From positions 34,038,001 to 34,102,000 of the forward strand of contig OX419757.1 of NCBI GenBank assembly GCA_948567375.1: DNA of 64,000 nt. Direction: 5' to 3'. Positions 46,312-57,037 of the stretch are shown here, piece by piece. The stretch comes from Lunularia cruciata. Taxonomy: Eukaryota > Streptophyta > Marchantiopsida > Lunulariales > Lunulariaceae. The notes beneath the pieces were generated by a model. That model was given only the letters and a program-made list of their open reading frames with translations. It made no database searches and was not told the DNA's origin. A program made the translations under genes and the position numbers. Positions within the stretch are counted from its first letter, which is position 1, and every line of letters begins with the position of its first letter.

Positions 46312-46491
46312 GATCATGAGGAGTACAAAGTTGATCGTATCCTTGCGCATTGCCATATTCAACGAGGCCATCGCCAACATACGGAGTACAAGGTCCTTTG
46401 GAAAGGGTATCCCCTTCATAATGCCACATGGGAACCTCTTTCTCACCTCCACAATGCACAGACGGCCATCCAGGAATTTGAAGCTTCACTG
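46312..46491 (+). pseudogene. Chromodomain at the integrase C-terminus
   Basis: EEYKVDRILAHCHIQRG is followed by TEYKVLWKGYPLHNATWEPL, the typical chromodomain strand-turn-strand with its aromatic residues (Tyr, Trp, Trp). In chromoviruses this module is thought to direct integration to chromatin with particular histone marks. The frame is intact but lies downstream of broken integrase parts. Confidence 0.9.
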
Positions 46492-46510
46492 GCAACGAGG
46501 ACGTCACCAA

Positions 46511-46527
46511 CTAGCGGCGGGAGAATA
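46511..46527 (+). other. Polypurine tract of chromovirus
   Basis: CTAGCGGCGGGAGAATA lies directly against the 3' LTR at 46528. The minus copy keeps a related run near 53379-53395 with a small deletion at the LTR edge. Confidence 0.7.
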
Positions 46528-46953
46528 TGTAACAATATTGAGTTTAGCGATGAAGTCAGTCAGGCTCACAAAGTAGCACATAAGACAAATTAGCCTAGAA
46601 TATTCCGGAAGTATCTAGGAAGCTTCTTGGGAAGCTTCCCGGTTAGCTTAGCTTGCACCTTAGGTAAGTAGCTTCTAGAAGGAAGCTTCTAGAAGCTTCC
46701 AGCTAGCTTAGCTTGCACGCCAAGTAGACGGCTTCTAGAAGGAAGCTTCTTGACAAGCTTCCTAGTTAACTTGGCTTGCACTCTAAGAAAGTGGCTTTAG
46801 GAAGCTTCTTGAGAAGCTTCTCAAGGGCCTTGTATGCTACCTATAAATACCAAAGCCAAAGTTCATGCTAGGCATTCGGAGTTTTCCCTCATTCAAGTGT
46901 CCCAATGTGAGTTTCCATTCTCCTATTTCTCTCCTCGGTTTCGGTCTTTTACA
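46528..46953 (+). repeat. Chromovirus 3' LTR
   Basis: 426 bp. It is collinear with 41308-41733 without indels and identical at 417 of 426 sites by eye. It keeps the four-unit GAA/TTC cluster (46682-46699) and the TATA box. Confidence 0.95.
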
Positions 46954-47950
46954 CAAATGCATAGAAGAAGGCCTCATTGAGAAAGAACTAATATGAGGAT
47001 GGAAGGCTATTGATGATAAACTAAACCATCAATTTCAACATTATGCAAGAATGGATCTTATGTTTGGTTCTATAGCTAACAATTCTCCTCTTACCCTTGT
47101 CTCATTTGGAGTTGAAAATGAATTTTTTGGGATGGTTATAGAAGAGGAAGTGGGATCTTGAGCTACATTTGAATTCCCATTAGAGGATTTTGAAAATGAA
47201 ACACCATTATATAGGTTTTGTGGTCCTAGCAAAGAGTGCTTTTTGGTTCCTAGTACCCAAGAGTCATTTCCTTAGTGTACCATTATCTCACAGATTTGAG
47301 GAATATCCCATGCAGGGGCAATCAAATGAAGGTCAATCAAAGTTGGACAATGAATACTTTCCACCACCTTTGAAGCCAAGGAACAACCTCTTTTAGAAGT
47401 AGGCCACAAGGAATACCATGAGGTTGATATAGATGGAGAACGTGATACAACATTTGTGGAAAAAAAAGGTAGCTTGAGGCAAAACACCATCTTTAACGAG
47501 AGCAAAGAAATCCACTTCAAAACCACCTTCATTTGCCAATTTGTCTTCTTTTGCACAAGATCTTTCTAATATGACCAAGTTAAGAAGTAAATTGGTTGAG
47601 GCCCAAGAGAGATGGAAATTGGCAAAAATTGAAGCTTAAAAGGTGGCAAAGATGGAGAAGTTGCACCTTAAAAGGTGAAGTAGAAAAAATATATTTATTT
47701 TCTAAGTTAGTGAAGAGTAGAATTAAAGAGATGACATCCAATCCAAAAGATTTCATTCTATAATTTTAGAATTAGCAAAGGCAAGGAAGACACTAGAAGA
47801 GATCAGAATTTTAATGAGTACCATGTCTCCTCCAAAGAGTACACCAAAGAATACATTCCAAAGAGTACACCAAAGAATACATTGGATATAGATATGACTC
47901 TAGTTGACATAGAAAGTAATTAGGTTGACCAAGATAGTATCTTAGTTGAT
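46954..47950 (+). pseudogene. Decayed coding fragment split by the chromovirus, right part
   Basis: After the CAAAT target duplication the plus strand reads in pieces. 46970-47270 is acidic and moderately open. 47190-47396 is an open frame. 47540-47680 gives a coil-like segment (KLRSKLVEAQERWKLAKIEA). Near the end, 47832-47883 contains two exact 26-bp tandem copies. The family is not recognised. Together with 40981-41307 it probably belonged to one locus. Confidence 0.35.
47832..47883 (+). repeat. 26-bp tandem duplication, two exact copies
   Basis: 47832-47857 and 47858-47883 are identical. The exact identity indicates a recent event compared with the decayed surroundings. Confidence 0.9.
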
Positions 47951-48612
47951 TGTTTTTGAGTAATGATAATGTGGTGCCTTAGCAAAACTAGTATAAGGCC
48001 AAAATGCTTAGTAATGTATTGATCATTATAATGATTTTGCCTTGCAATGGTGGGGTGATTACACTCCAAAAAATGTTATTGCCATGGCAATTTTCCTTGA
48101 TTATTGCCAAAAAGTGTCAATTTTAATGCCAATTTTGCTCTGGTGTTGTTAGAACCTAGAATTGGAAACACGGTTTAGCCATGGTTTTGCATATGTATTG
48201 TTATAACCCAAGAGATTAAAAATGATTTTGTGTGGGTTTTTCTACAAAGTGAAAAAGTGAACTAGGCTTCACTTGAGTCTTGCTAGGTGCTCATACAATG
48301 GTTGCTTTGAACTTCAGATTTTCTAAAGGATTCACGTGGGTTTCTTTGGTTAGATGAAATATGCAGTTTTAGTTTTGGTGTTGGGAGGAATTGCATGACA
48401 TGTGTGAACAAGATTTGGGAGATGTGAAGTTTAGGGTATCAAGTAACATGTGTGGAGGAGATTAGGGGTTTAGGCCTCAATGCAAAAAGAATTATATGGT
48501 ACTTGGACAAGCCATAAGAAAAAAATTCAAGGATCAATATTAACAACTCACATGGAAAAGAGAAGGATAAATATTAACAACTCATATGGAAGAGAGGAAA
48601 CAAAAGATGTAA

Positions 48613-48614
<2 letters not shown>
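47951..48614. other. No recognised feature
   Basis: AT-rich DNA leading into a microsatellite. No gene, LTR or strong repeat was seen. Confidence 0.4.

Positions 48615-48666
<52 letters not shown>
48615..48666. repeat. (AT)26 microsatellite
   Basis: An uninterrupted AT dinucleotide run of 52 bases. The plus-strand open frame through it encodes only alternating Ile-Tyr and is not a gene. Confidence 0.97.
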
Positions 48667-48669
<3 letters not shown>

Positions 48670-48699
48670 GTGTACAAAAAGTAATATATCATGCTACAC

Positions 48700-49740
48700 T
48701 ATGCACACCATTAGGAAGGGGGACAAATGGTACTATCAAGAAGAGTATCACTCAACATGGGCATGTGATAGGGAACCTTTAGCTCTTTATCCTTTGTCTC
48801 TTGGAGGCTCTCTAATCTGATATGCTCTTAAATGGTGTCCATGTATCTAATGATAGGTCTAGGAATCAAAGCATTATTGTATCTCCAAAAAAGATCTCAC
48901 TCACCATCATGCATAGGAAATTCCTAATAGGCTAAGGTTAGACTTTCATATGGATCTAGACTATACTCCAATAGATGACCCAAAGTACACTTGTCCATGA
49001 GAAACTCAATTGTTGATCTTACATGTCTTCTCAATCTATCTAGAAGAGCTAGCAAGTGGTCACATGATGATAGATATGAATCTGCTACTTTAATATAAAA
49101 GGGAGTAAACAATTAAGGATGAATAGATGTGAATGAGAGTTGCTTTAATATAAAAGGAAGTAAAGAATTAAGTATGAATAACACCATGTGGATGGTTCCT
49201 AGAATAAGGTATGAATGCATTATCCACTATCACTATATCTTGCAAAGTAAACCTATAGCGGTAAATGCACCATAAGGTCTTACGATATTATCTCAATACC
49301 CATCCATATCATCAAACATCCTAATGAAGTGTGCTTTCCCATGTGTACATATTGCATAAGACACCGTAGCTCCACATGTCCCTCAAAAAATGCTTGTAAT
49401 CCTATCTTATTTTTCTAGTCCAAATGAGTACTTCAAAATGCAATATGTATCTAAAAGTACTCCTCACTCTACATGAGACCCCATCCACCTCTCTCCACTA
49501 ACCTATGCCACTGGCCTAAGAGACTACTACTATTGCACATGATATCTACAAAACATCCAATATCTAATAGTATAATCTTCCTTTGCCTATCATGAGCATA
49601 AACCAAGCAAGGAATAAACTCTCCTATCTCACTCATCTTGTGTCATAACATAGATAATATAGAAACCTCACATGTGAGTGTCTCTCTCTTCTCCTCTAAC
49701 CACTCAATCTCTTATGAAGTATGAAACAAAGTAGGTTGAG
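48700..49740 (-). pseudogene. Decayed coding relic, unknown family
   Basis: Minus-strand frames are partly open. 48924-49112 reads 62 codons. 49480-49640 gives EFIPCLVYAHDRQRKIILLD, then GQWHRLVERGGWGLM before a stop. It follows (in sense) the coiled-coil relic at 49900-50650 and may be the C-terminal part of the same gene. No family is recognised. Confidence 0.35.
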
Positions 49741-49758
49741 GTGCAAGATCATCCAAAA

Positions 49759-49837
49759 GGTAAGGTCTCCCAGCTATGATATCCATATCAGATGGATATC
49801 ATAGTTGGGAGATCTTACCAGCTAAATAGCTGGTAAG
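49759..49837. repeat. Two overlapping near-perfect hairpins
   Basis: The first has 28-base arms (49759-49786 and 49792-49819) pairing fully if two G-U pairs are allowed, with a 5-base loop. The second, 49814-49837, has 11-base arms and a 2-base loop and reuses the end of the first. GGTAAGGTCT occurs at both outer ends (49759 and 49832). There is no transposase or target duplication. Confidence 0.85.
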
Positions 49838-49899
49838 GTCTTTTAGGGTTCAAAAATAGCTCTCCTCTAGGCAATCCATGCAAGTAAGGTTATGTCTAC

Positions 49900-50650
49900 A
49901 TCTCTACTAATCTTATCTCACACTCATGCTCAAGTCTATTTGTCTTAGTCTCCTCACTAATCATGTTGATCTTCTTAGTCTAGTATCCTCATGCATAACA
50001 AACTCTCTATGTGATCATCTAAGTGGTACTCTTGGAAAAAGTATCTTGCAACCTCATAACCTCCAAGGATGTCCTCGCCTCAACCAACTCAACTTGAGAT
50101 CTCTCCAACTCAACTTGAGTACTCTCTAACTCTCTCATGGAGACTTGGAGCTCTTGATGATAGTTTTTTATCTACAACCTATAAGCATCTATACCCATTT
50201 GTCTCCCAACCTCAAGCTCTTGTCAAATCATCTCTCTCTCTCCCTATCTCTCACTATAGTCAAGTATAAAGCCTCTATCTTAATCGGCTTCCAATCTCTC
50301 CTCTCCAACTCCCTCTCTCTCTCCTCTCCAAGTTTAAGAAACATACTCTCTCATAATCAGAGCTCTCTTTCCTCTATGTCACCCAAAGTGCACTCTCTCT
50401 CCACAAGTATGGACTCTCTTACCACAAAGGATCTCTCTCATTCAAAACCCTTACTAAATCCTCTCTCTTCCAAATCTCTCACTGAATGCTTTTTCTCTAC
50501 AAGGGCAGACTCTCTTGCCACAAGGGCTCTCTCTCTCCTCAAAATCCCTCACTAATACTCTCTCTCACTACAATCTACCACTCTAGCATTAGCTTCCATA
50601 ATTGAATCTATATCACTCTCTCTCTCTCAACCTTCTAATACTATGTGTAA
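49900..50650 (-). pseudogene. Decayed coiled-coil coding region, GAG-rich
   Basis: The plus strand is CTCTCT-rich. On the minus strand it reads as Glu/Arg/Leu-rich heptads, for example YHQELQVSMRELESTQVE near 50090-50170 and repeated ALVARE- and ERE-type segments up to 50600. Stops interrupt it. The plus-strand 136-codon ORF here (50145-50555) is a low-complexity Ser/Leu shadow. Resemblance to the coil at 8870-10109 is in composition only. Confidence 0.4.
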
Positions 50651-51261
50651 GGGTAGTCAAAAATTAGGAATAATACTCCCCATGAACATAGAGCTCCTCT
50701 CTAGGTCTCAACTTAACATCTCCTTTATCCAATACATCAAGCTCCACCAACATGGGCTCGTCAAGACTCCCCGCACTCTCTCTCCCTATTGCTCTCTCCT
50801 CTCTTGAATACAAATAAAGAAGGAATCTCTTCCAAGAGTGACCTCTCTAAAGGTAAGGAAGAGCTTGGTGGGGTTGAGTAGCTATATCTTTTCCTCTCTT
50901 TGAGTAACATCATCTGATGCAAAATCTCCTCTCATGTCTACACCAAGATCCCAAAAAAAATATGCATAGTATGATAAGCAACTATTTGAATACATTCATT
51001 ACTCAATGGAAAAAAGTATAGTGACTCAAAGGCAATAAACTCAATGCACTCAATTATGTCATTTATTCAATGATGTACATCCTATACATGTTACATGGAG
51101 AAAGATAACTCTACATAGTAAGAGGAGAAAGATAAAAGACAAAACTTAGTGTTTCTAAAAAACATGCCTACTCACTTCACTCTCACTCACCATCTTCATC
51201 CTCCTTGTCCTCTACTCCATCATCTTGAATATATGTACCATCATGGACTATGGTGTCATAG
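50651..51261. other. No clear feature; possible minus-strand relic
   Basis: 51185-51261 in minus sense reads an acidic segment (TYIQDDGVEDKEDEDGE), which joins the reading on the other side of the solo LTR at 52006. The rest is not interpretable. Confidence 0.3.
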
Positions 51262-52005
51262 TGTAATATTTTGAGGATACAAAAACACAATAGAGAAAAT
51301 ATAAATTCCACTCAAACTCCGATGCCCCAAAGGAGCACCTTCTCTTTATTATATAGCCAAAGAGGATCTCCTCCAAGGAAGATCCACCATAGGATTAGGT
51401 ACATGGATAGGTGACTTGTCAGCCAGCTCCACCCTTAGATTACTTACTTGGATGGGTGATATGTTGGTCATGGTTCCATCTGGTTGGTCAAACAGGCTTT
51501 GACTAGAGGGAATATTTTAGGGAATCTTCTTGTAGGAATCTCAGAATCACGTGGGTGAGGTACCATTGGAAAGCTCTTGATGAGACCAACCTTAGGTAAT
51601 GAAGGCCAAACTTCCCCCATTTAAGGCTGGAGAATTTTCACATTTTTTAGACCTAATTCATCCATTTAGACCTCCAAAACTGCCTCTGAAGTTTTTAGGC
51701 CTATTTCACCTTCTACCCTATTAATAGAAGTGATCTTTTGGCAATAACTCTATCTGATCTACTTCCTCCATCATGTGTAAAATCCTTCTAGATATCACTA
51801 CCCCAAGTTTCACCTTTAGATCATATGCCTAGCTATTGATTCAAAAGTTTCCAAGCATGTTTTGATTTTTGGCCTATTACTACTAGAAGTACTCTTTTGG
51901 TGATACCTCTATTTGATCTACTTAGTCCAGCATGTATACAATCCTTCCAAATGTTACCAAACCCAATTTCATCCCTAGATCTTATGTTTAGCTATTGGTA
52001 TTACA
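51262..52005 (+). mobile_element. Family III solo LTR with CATAG duplication
   Basis: 744 bp, TGTAATATTTT to TTGGTATTACA, with perfect 5-bp CATAG on both sides (51257-51261 and 52006-52010). It is closely similar to 20652-21390. It splits a minus-strand coding relic that reads through if the LTR is removed. No internal sequence is present. Confidence 0.92.
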
Positions 52006-52201
52006 CATAGTAAACCTCTCCCTCTTCTATGAATCCACTCTCCATGAACAAATGAGTGAGAAATTGACCAACAAATGTCACCTTGTATCTCTATCCATCA
52101 CAATTTCAAATATGTCTTTGCAGAAATGCATTTTTGCACTAACCACCTAGAGAATGAGTTATGCTCAACCATAATCCTCCCTTGCTTGCTGCAAGTGTAC
52201 A
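52006..52201 (-). pseudogene. Decayed coding relic between insertions
   Basis: One minus-strand frame reads nearly the whole interval (FSRWLVQKCISAKTYLKL, one stop, then GDICWSISHSFVHGEWIHRR). It continues into the relics at 57463-57606 on one side and 51185-51261 on the other. The family is unknown. Confidence 0.4.
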
Positions 52202-53378
52202 TGTAAAAGACCAAGACCGAGGAGAGAAATAAGAGAATGGAAGCTCACATTAGGATGCTGAAATGAGGGAAAACTTAGAATGCTTAGCATGAGATTTGGC
52301 TTTGGTATTTATAGGTAGCATATAAGGCCCTTGAAAAACTTCTCAAGAAGCTTCCTTGAGCCGCTTTCTTAGAGTGAAAGCCAAGTTAACTAGGAAGCTT
52401 CTTAAGAAGCTTCCTTTTAGAAGCCGCCTACTTGGCATGTGTAATACCAAGAGCTAATCATATGATCTAGATGTGAAATTTGGTTTGGTAACATTTGGAA
52501 TGATTTTATACATGATGGTCAAAATAGATTGGAGAGAAATATCACCAAAAGAGTACTTCTACTAATAGTGTAGAAACCAAAATAGATTTGAAAACCTTAG
52601 AAACAATAGCTAGACATATGATTTAAAGATGAGAATTGGTGAAAATTGGTTTGGTAACATCTGGAAGGATGTTACACATGATGGACTAAACAGATCAGAA
52701 GAGGTAGTACCAAAAGGAGACTTCTACTAATAGAGTAGGAACCAAAATATGCTTGAAATCTTTAAAGGTAATTTTGAAGGCCTAAACGGATGAATTAGGC
52801 CTCAAAAATGTATGGATTCCCTCCCCTCCCAATAGCAAATAGGATGGCCTTCTCTCCTCCCTTGGATTTTCTTGTCAAGAGCTTTCCAATGGTACCTCAC
52901 CCATGTGATTCTGAGATTCCTACAAGAAGATTCCCTAAAAGATTTCCTCCGGTCAAAGCTTATTTGAACAACCAGATAGGACCAAGAACAACATGTCACC
53001 CATCCAAGTAAGTAATCCAAGGGTGAAGCTTGTGTACATGTCACCTATCTATGTGCCTAATCCTATGGTGGAGCTTCCTTGGAGAAGATCCTCTTTGTTT
53101 ATACAAAAAAAGAGAATGTGCTCCTTTGGAGCATTGGATGATTGAGTGTGAAATTTGTGTTTTCTCTCTTCTCTTGTCCTAGTAGTATTATAGCGTGCAA
53201 GTTAAGCTAGTTGGAAGCTTATAGAAGCTTCCTTCTAGAAACTACTTACTTGAGGTGCAAGCTAAACTAACCAAAAGCTTCCCAAGTAGCTTCCTAGATA
53301 CTTTCAGAATATTCTAGGCTAATTTGTCTTATTTGCTACTTTGTTAGCCCTACTAACTTCATTGTTGAACTCCATATT
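52202..53378 (-). repeat. Chromovirus 3' LTR, split
   Basis: The pieces are 52202-52439 and 53193-53378. They join perfectly in the alignment to the other LTRs when the family III insertion is removed. The outer bases next to the polypurine tract have lost about 7 bp. Confidence 0.88.
52440..53192 (-). mobile_element. Family III solo LTR nested in chromovirus LTR
   Basis: 753 bp in reverse orientation relative to 20652 and 51262. Flanks are GCATG (52435-52439) and GCGTG (53193-53197), a 5-bp duplication with one substitution. The host LTR sequence reads GCGTG at this position in the other chromovirus copies, confirming the insertion point. Confidence 0.9.
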
Positions 53379-53399
53379 ATTCCCCCACCGCTAGTTGGT

Positions 53400-54940
53400 G
53401 ACGTCCTTATTGCCAGTGAAGCTTCAAAGTCCTAGATGGTTGTTTGTGCATTATGGAGGTGAGAAAGAGGTTCCCATGTGGCATCATGAAGGGGATACTC
53501 TTTCCGAAGGACCTTATAGTCCATATGTTGTTGACTGCTTCGTTGAATATGGCAAAGTGCAAGGATACAATTAACTTTGTACTCCTCATGATCATTGGTA
53601 GGTACAGGAGGAGGGGGAGGTTGGACTCAAGAGGAAAAGGAAGAAGAGTTAGGAACAAAGGGTTTCAACTTGGAAACATGAAAGATAGATACGCATATGA
53701 CAAGGCAAGGCAAGTTGATAAGCAACAAGAGAGAGAATTTGGGTGACATCAAAGAGTCCTATCCAATTAGGGGCAATTTTACAAACTTGGGTATCAAGGT
53801 GGAGAGGGAGGTTACTAGAGGAAAACATGACTTTATCACCGACTTCAAAGGTGAGATCATGACAATGGTGATCCGCATATCTTTTTGATGATTTTGAGCA
53901 ACAAGGAGGTGAGATTTTGCTTGTTAGACAAATTAGGATATAGTGGTCAAGAACGTTGAAGTATGAGGAACCTAAGATGGAGGGAGAACAAGAAGAGAAT
54001 CTGGAACAAGCGAATCTTGGCCAAAGTTGAGAAAGAAAAGAGAAAATTAGGTGCTTGCCTATTTGGAATTGTGTAGGTAAATTCTACAATTGCAAGACAT
54101 TCATCCCAATTGGTATGGAGGACATTGACAAAGGCACATAGCATATCACCAATTTGCATGTTTGGTTTGTCCATCAGTTTGAGGATGATAGGCCATGGAC
54201 AAAGCAAGCTTGATGTTCAATATGTGGAAGAGTGTTTGCCAAAACTCCCCAATAAATCAAGGATCACGGTTGGAGTACATGTGGCATCCCATGATGCTTG
54301 AAGACATTGTGAAACTAGAGTTGCACTAAGGTTGGAGCATCCATGGTATCACAAGTTGGTGCCAAGTGGATTTGCTTACTAAGCTTATCCACAAACACCA
54401 TGATTGCTATGTGTAATTGTTTTGTCTTGGACAAGGATGTTATGAGATCCAAGCTCATATGCTCCCATTGAGCGGATGGAATGGCAAGTGGTTGAAGAAG
54501 TCCACTTGGCATCTGGTTGTTGGCCTTGTTGTATTGGCAACTTCACACAATCGGAAAAATTCTCAAACATCTTGCATCATGTTGGGCCACCACCATCGGT
54601 GTTGGAGGGCACCCAAGGTTTTGTCTACACCCATGTGACCAACTATGGGTAAATCATGGGCTTCTTGAAGACACACAAGTCAAAGATCACCTTTGGCTGG
54701 AACATAGATCCGTTCTTCATGGAATAGAAGGCACTCCTTGATGTAGAAGGTGTTGTACTCATTATTGCATGTCTTAAGGCAACCATATACCATTTGGAAA
54801 AAGAGATCTTGTTGTAGAGCTTATTGAAACTTGTTTTGGACTTTGGAGTCAATTGACACCATCGTAATTGCCACTGTGATGAGAGGAAGAGATTTCAAAT
54901 CAGGTCGTCATGATAAAGCATCAAGGATGATATGGAACCG
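53400..54940 (-). pseudogene. Second chromovirus integrase and chromodomain, decayed
   Basis: Aligned by eye to 44985-46495 in reverse. 53420-53600 is the chromodomain-coding part, 54000-54500 the integrase core (WEHMSLDLITSL, VFVDKLSKQIHLAP), and 54640-54860 the region before the zinc finger. Several frameshifts are present. The core around 54200 is disturbed by indels compared with the plus copy. Confidence 0.75.
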
Positions 54941-54947
54941 ACTTGGT

Positions 54948-54952
54948 TTGTA
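54948..54952 (-). other. Deletion junction at 5-bp microhomology
   Basis: The joined sequence reads through TACAA (element sense). In the plus copy TACAA occurs at 43822-43826 and again at 44934-44938. The intervening 1112 bp, containing most of RT and RNase H, is absent here. One copy of TACAA remains. Confidence 0.85.
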
Positions 54953-55549
54953 TGAAGTCCTTCTCCAACAACTCCGTAAGTGTTGTTTGCAACTCCTCCA
55001 ACTCCTTTGGTGAGAACCAATAGATTGGTCTTATAACTCAATCTTGAAGGGCATACCACAATTGGAGGGTAATCCCTTTGGTAAATCATCCAAAAACACG
55101 TCCTCAAACTCTTGAATTATCTAATCAACCATTGCTTGATGAGGCTCAAGGCTCCTGGCTCTCCTCAGATTGTCCTTGTGCAATCGGCTTGATTCACACC
55201 ACAAAAGTAACTTATCTTCCTCCAAAGCTTGCTCTATGGCTACTTTAATAACAAACTTCCCTCTATGGACTCATTTCTCTTCAAAGCTTACTCCATGGTT
55301 GCTTTCCTGGCAAACTTCCCATCTTGGGGCTCCTCTCTCTTCAAGGCATGCTCTATGGCTACTTTCTCAACAAAATTCCCATCATGGGACTGACTATTCT
55401 TAAGTGTCTTACTCAGAGGTACCAGACAACCTAATCAAAAATTCCTACTTTGGTGTTGTACTTGAATTTGTCATTGAGTCCAATCAAATTGAACCTTATG
55501 ATGTTCAAACCAAGGTAGTCCTAGAATGACATCATAGTGTAGAAGTGCC

Positions 55550-55860
55550 ACTACAAACCTCATACACTCCAAAATACTCCTTCCCAATCTTAAAAGTAAC
55601 AAGATGGGAGGTACAAAATGTAGAACCCTTTCTACCATCCGCAATCATCATCTCCAATCATCTACTTTCAATCATTGGCTTGATAGTAATACCCAATTCC
55701 TTTGCTACTTGCATAGACATGTAATTCTCTAAACTTCCAAAATCAACCAAAATCCTACAACCCTGATTAGATTTCATACCTTGCAAGTGAAGCAAACTTG
55801 CATAGGTAAAGCCTTCAATCCCATTGGAACTAATCAAGCTCCCAATGGGCAACTCAAAAT
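55550..55860 (-). pseudogene. Second chromovirus protease
   Basis: 55658-55852 reads YASLLHLQGMKSNQGCRIL, then VDFGSLENYMSMQVAKELG. The catalytic Ser/Thr of the usual Asp-Ser/Thr-Gly is Phe. The C-terminal half near 55480-55560 is out of frame. Confidence 0.75.
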
Positions 55861-55879
55861 CTCCTACTGGGATTCCTTG

Positions 55880-56800
55880 TTTCCTTGATCATTTTGTCCA
55901 ACAAACTCTATCTAGGAAACTTGTCGAGATTGCCCACTTCTGAGTGTACATTCAACAATGTGATGTTCAACTTGGCAACAATAAAAACAACCTCCATTTT
56001 GTTGCAATCTTTCTCTATCCATTGTACCAAGTTGTCTTCGTTGGATAGTAGCAATCTCCATTGGTGCTGGTTCTTCCACTCATGCATAGTGTATTGGTAA
56101 GCTTTGTGTAGGTTGAGGTCAAGACCAAGTTGTTGCAACCAAGGAATCAAAATGCTCAACCAATTGCATGGCTTCTTCTAAGCTTTGTGGTTCTTGCATG
56201 GTCACCTCCAATTTAGTTTGTGACTTCAATCCCCACACAAATCGATCCAAAACTTCACTTTCTTGTATACCTGGAATTTGTATGATGATGTTCTGAAATT
56301 GTGTGATGTAGCTCCTTACTAAGCCAATCTACTTCAACTCCGCCAACTTATCTCATGCGGCTTGGGTGGCATTTATAGTTTGAAACTGACCGAGTATTGC
56401 ATCATTTAATTCTACCCATGTCAAAATTGATGCAACAATCTATTGTTCAACTCACTCCACTTGGATTCACCACCAAACTTTTGCCACACCATCCAATTGG
56501 CTAGAAGCCAAGAGAATTTATTTTTGTTCATCTTGAAGATTGGTTGCATCAAAGTAACATTCACAATCAAATACAAAATTATCCACTATGCCCATAAGAT
56601 TCTTGCCTTCAAACACCTTGGGTTTTGGAAATTGAATGCAATCTTCTATCTCAAACTGGCGCTCTCTCTATATGTTATTGTCGTTGTTGGTCTCGTTCAT
56701 CCAACAATCAAGTAAGGTGCTCAATTTGTTATGCATAGCAAGGATAACATTCGGTATTGCCGCAATAGCTACCTCTCTATCCCACTACTCCCAATTTATC
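55880..56800 (-). pseudogene. Second chromovirus gag
   Basis: The CCHC knuckle (CFYC....H....C) is preserved at 55948-55989. The remainder aligns to 42120-42770 in reverse, with stops and indels near 56300-56460. Confidence 0.75.
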
Positions 56801-57024
56801 TAATTGATTAATATATAGATGCAACACGTCCACCATTCTCCATAAGTTACAACCGGAAGTATCAAGGGTTCCTCAAACAAAATGATCATATGTAAAAAAA
56901 ATTGGCTAAAGCACAAGGTGATGAATTGTGTGAAACGATGTTTGGGTAATATCTAGATATGAAAATCCCAATGGTTTGGTAGAAGTAGATTTGGTGGTCC
57001 ATAAATTCCATCCATCCCATTCTT

Positions 57025-57036
57025 GCTCTAATACCA
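57025..57036 (-). other. Primer-binding site of second chromovirus
   Basis: In element sense TGGTATTAGAGC follows the 5' LTR and matches the initiator tRNA-Met complement at 11 of 12 positions, better than the plus copy. Confidence 0.75.
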
Positions 57037-57037
57037 A

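Larger units (their letters stand above)
41308..46953 (+). mobile_element. Full-length Ty3/gypsy chromovirus with CAAAT duplication
   Basis: A 5646-bp element with 426-bp LTRs at both ends (TG...CA), a tRNA-Met-type primer site, gag with zinc knuckle, protease, RT, RNase H, integrase, a C-terminal chromodomain and a polypurine tract. Perfect 5-bp CAAAT copies flank it (41303-41307 and 46954-46958). By eye the LTRs differ at 9 of 426 sites (7 transitions, 2 transversions), so it is the youngest full-length insertion here. It is not autonomous: several stops, frame changes near 43660 and 45360-45415, and altered catalytic residues in protease and integrase. Confidence 0.95.

Noticed and set aside
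48480-48668. 62-codon ORF running into alternating Ile-Tyr
   Set aside because: The C-terminal half is the (AT)26 microsatellite and the rest shows no coding signature.
50145-50555. 136-codon plus-strand ORF rich in Ser and Leu
   Set aside because: It arises from CTCTCT-rich DNA antisense to a coiled-coil relic and has no recognisable domain.
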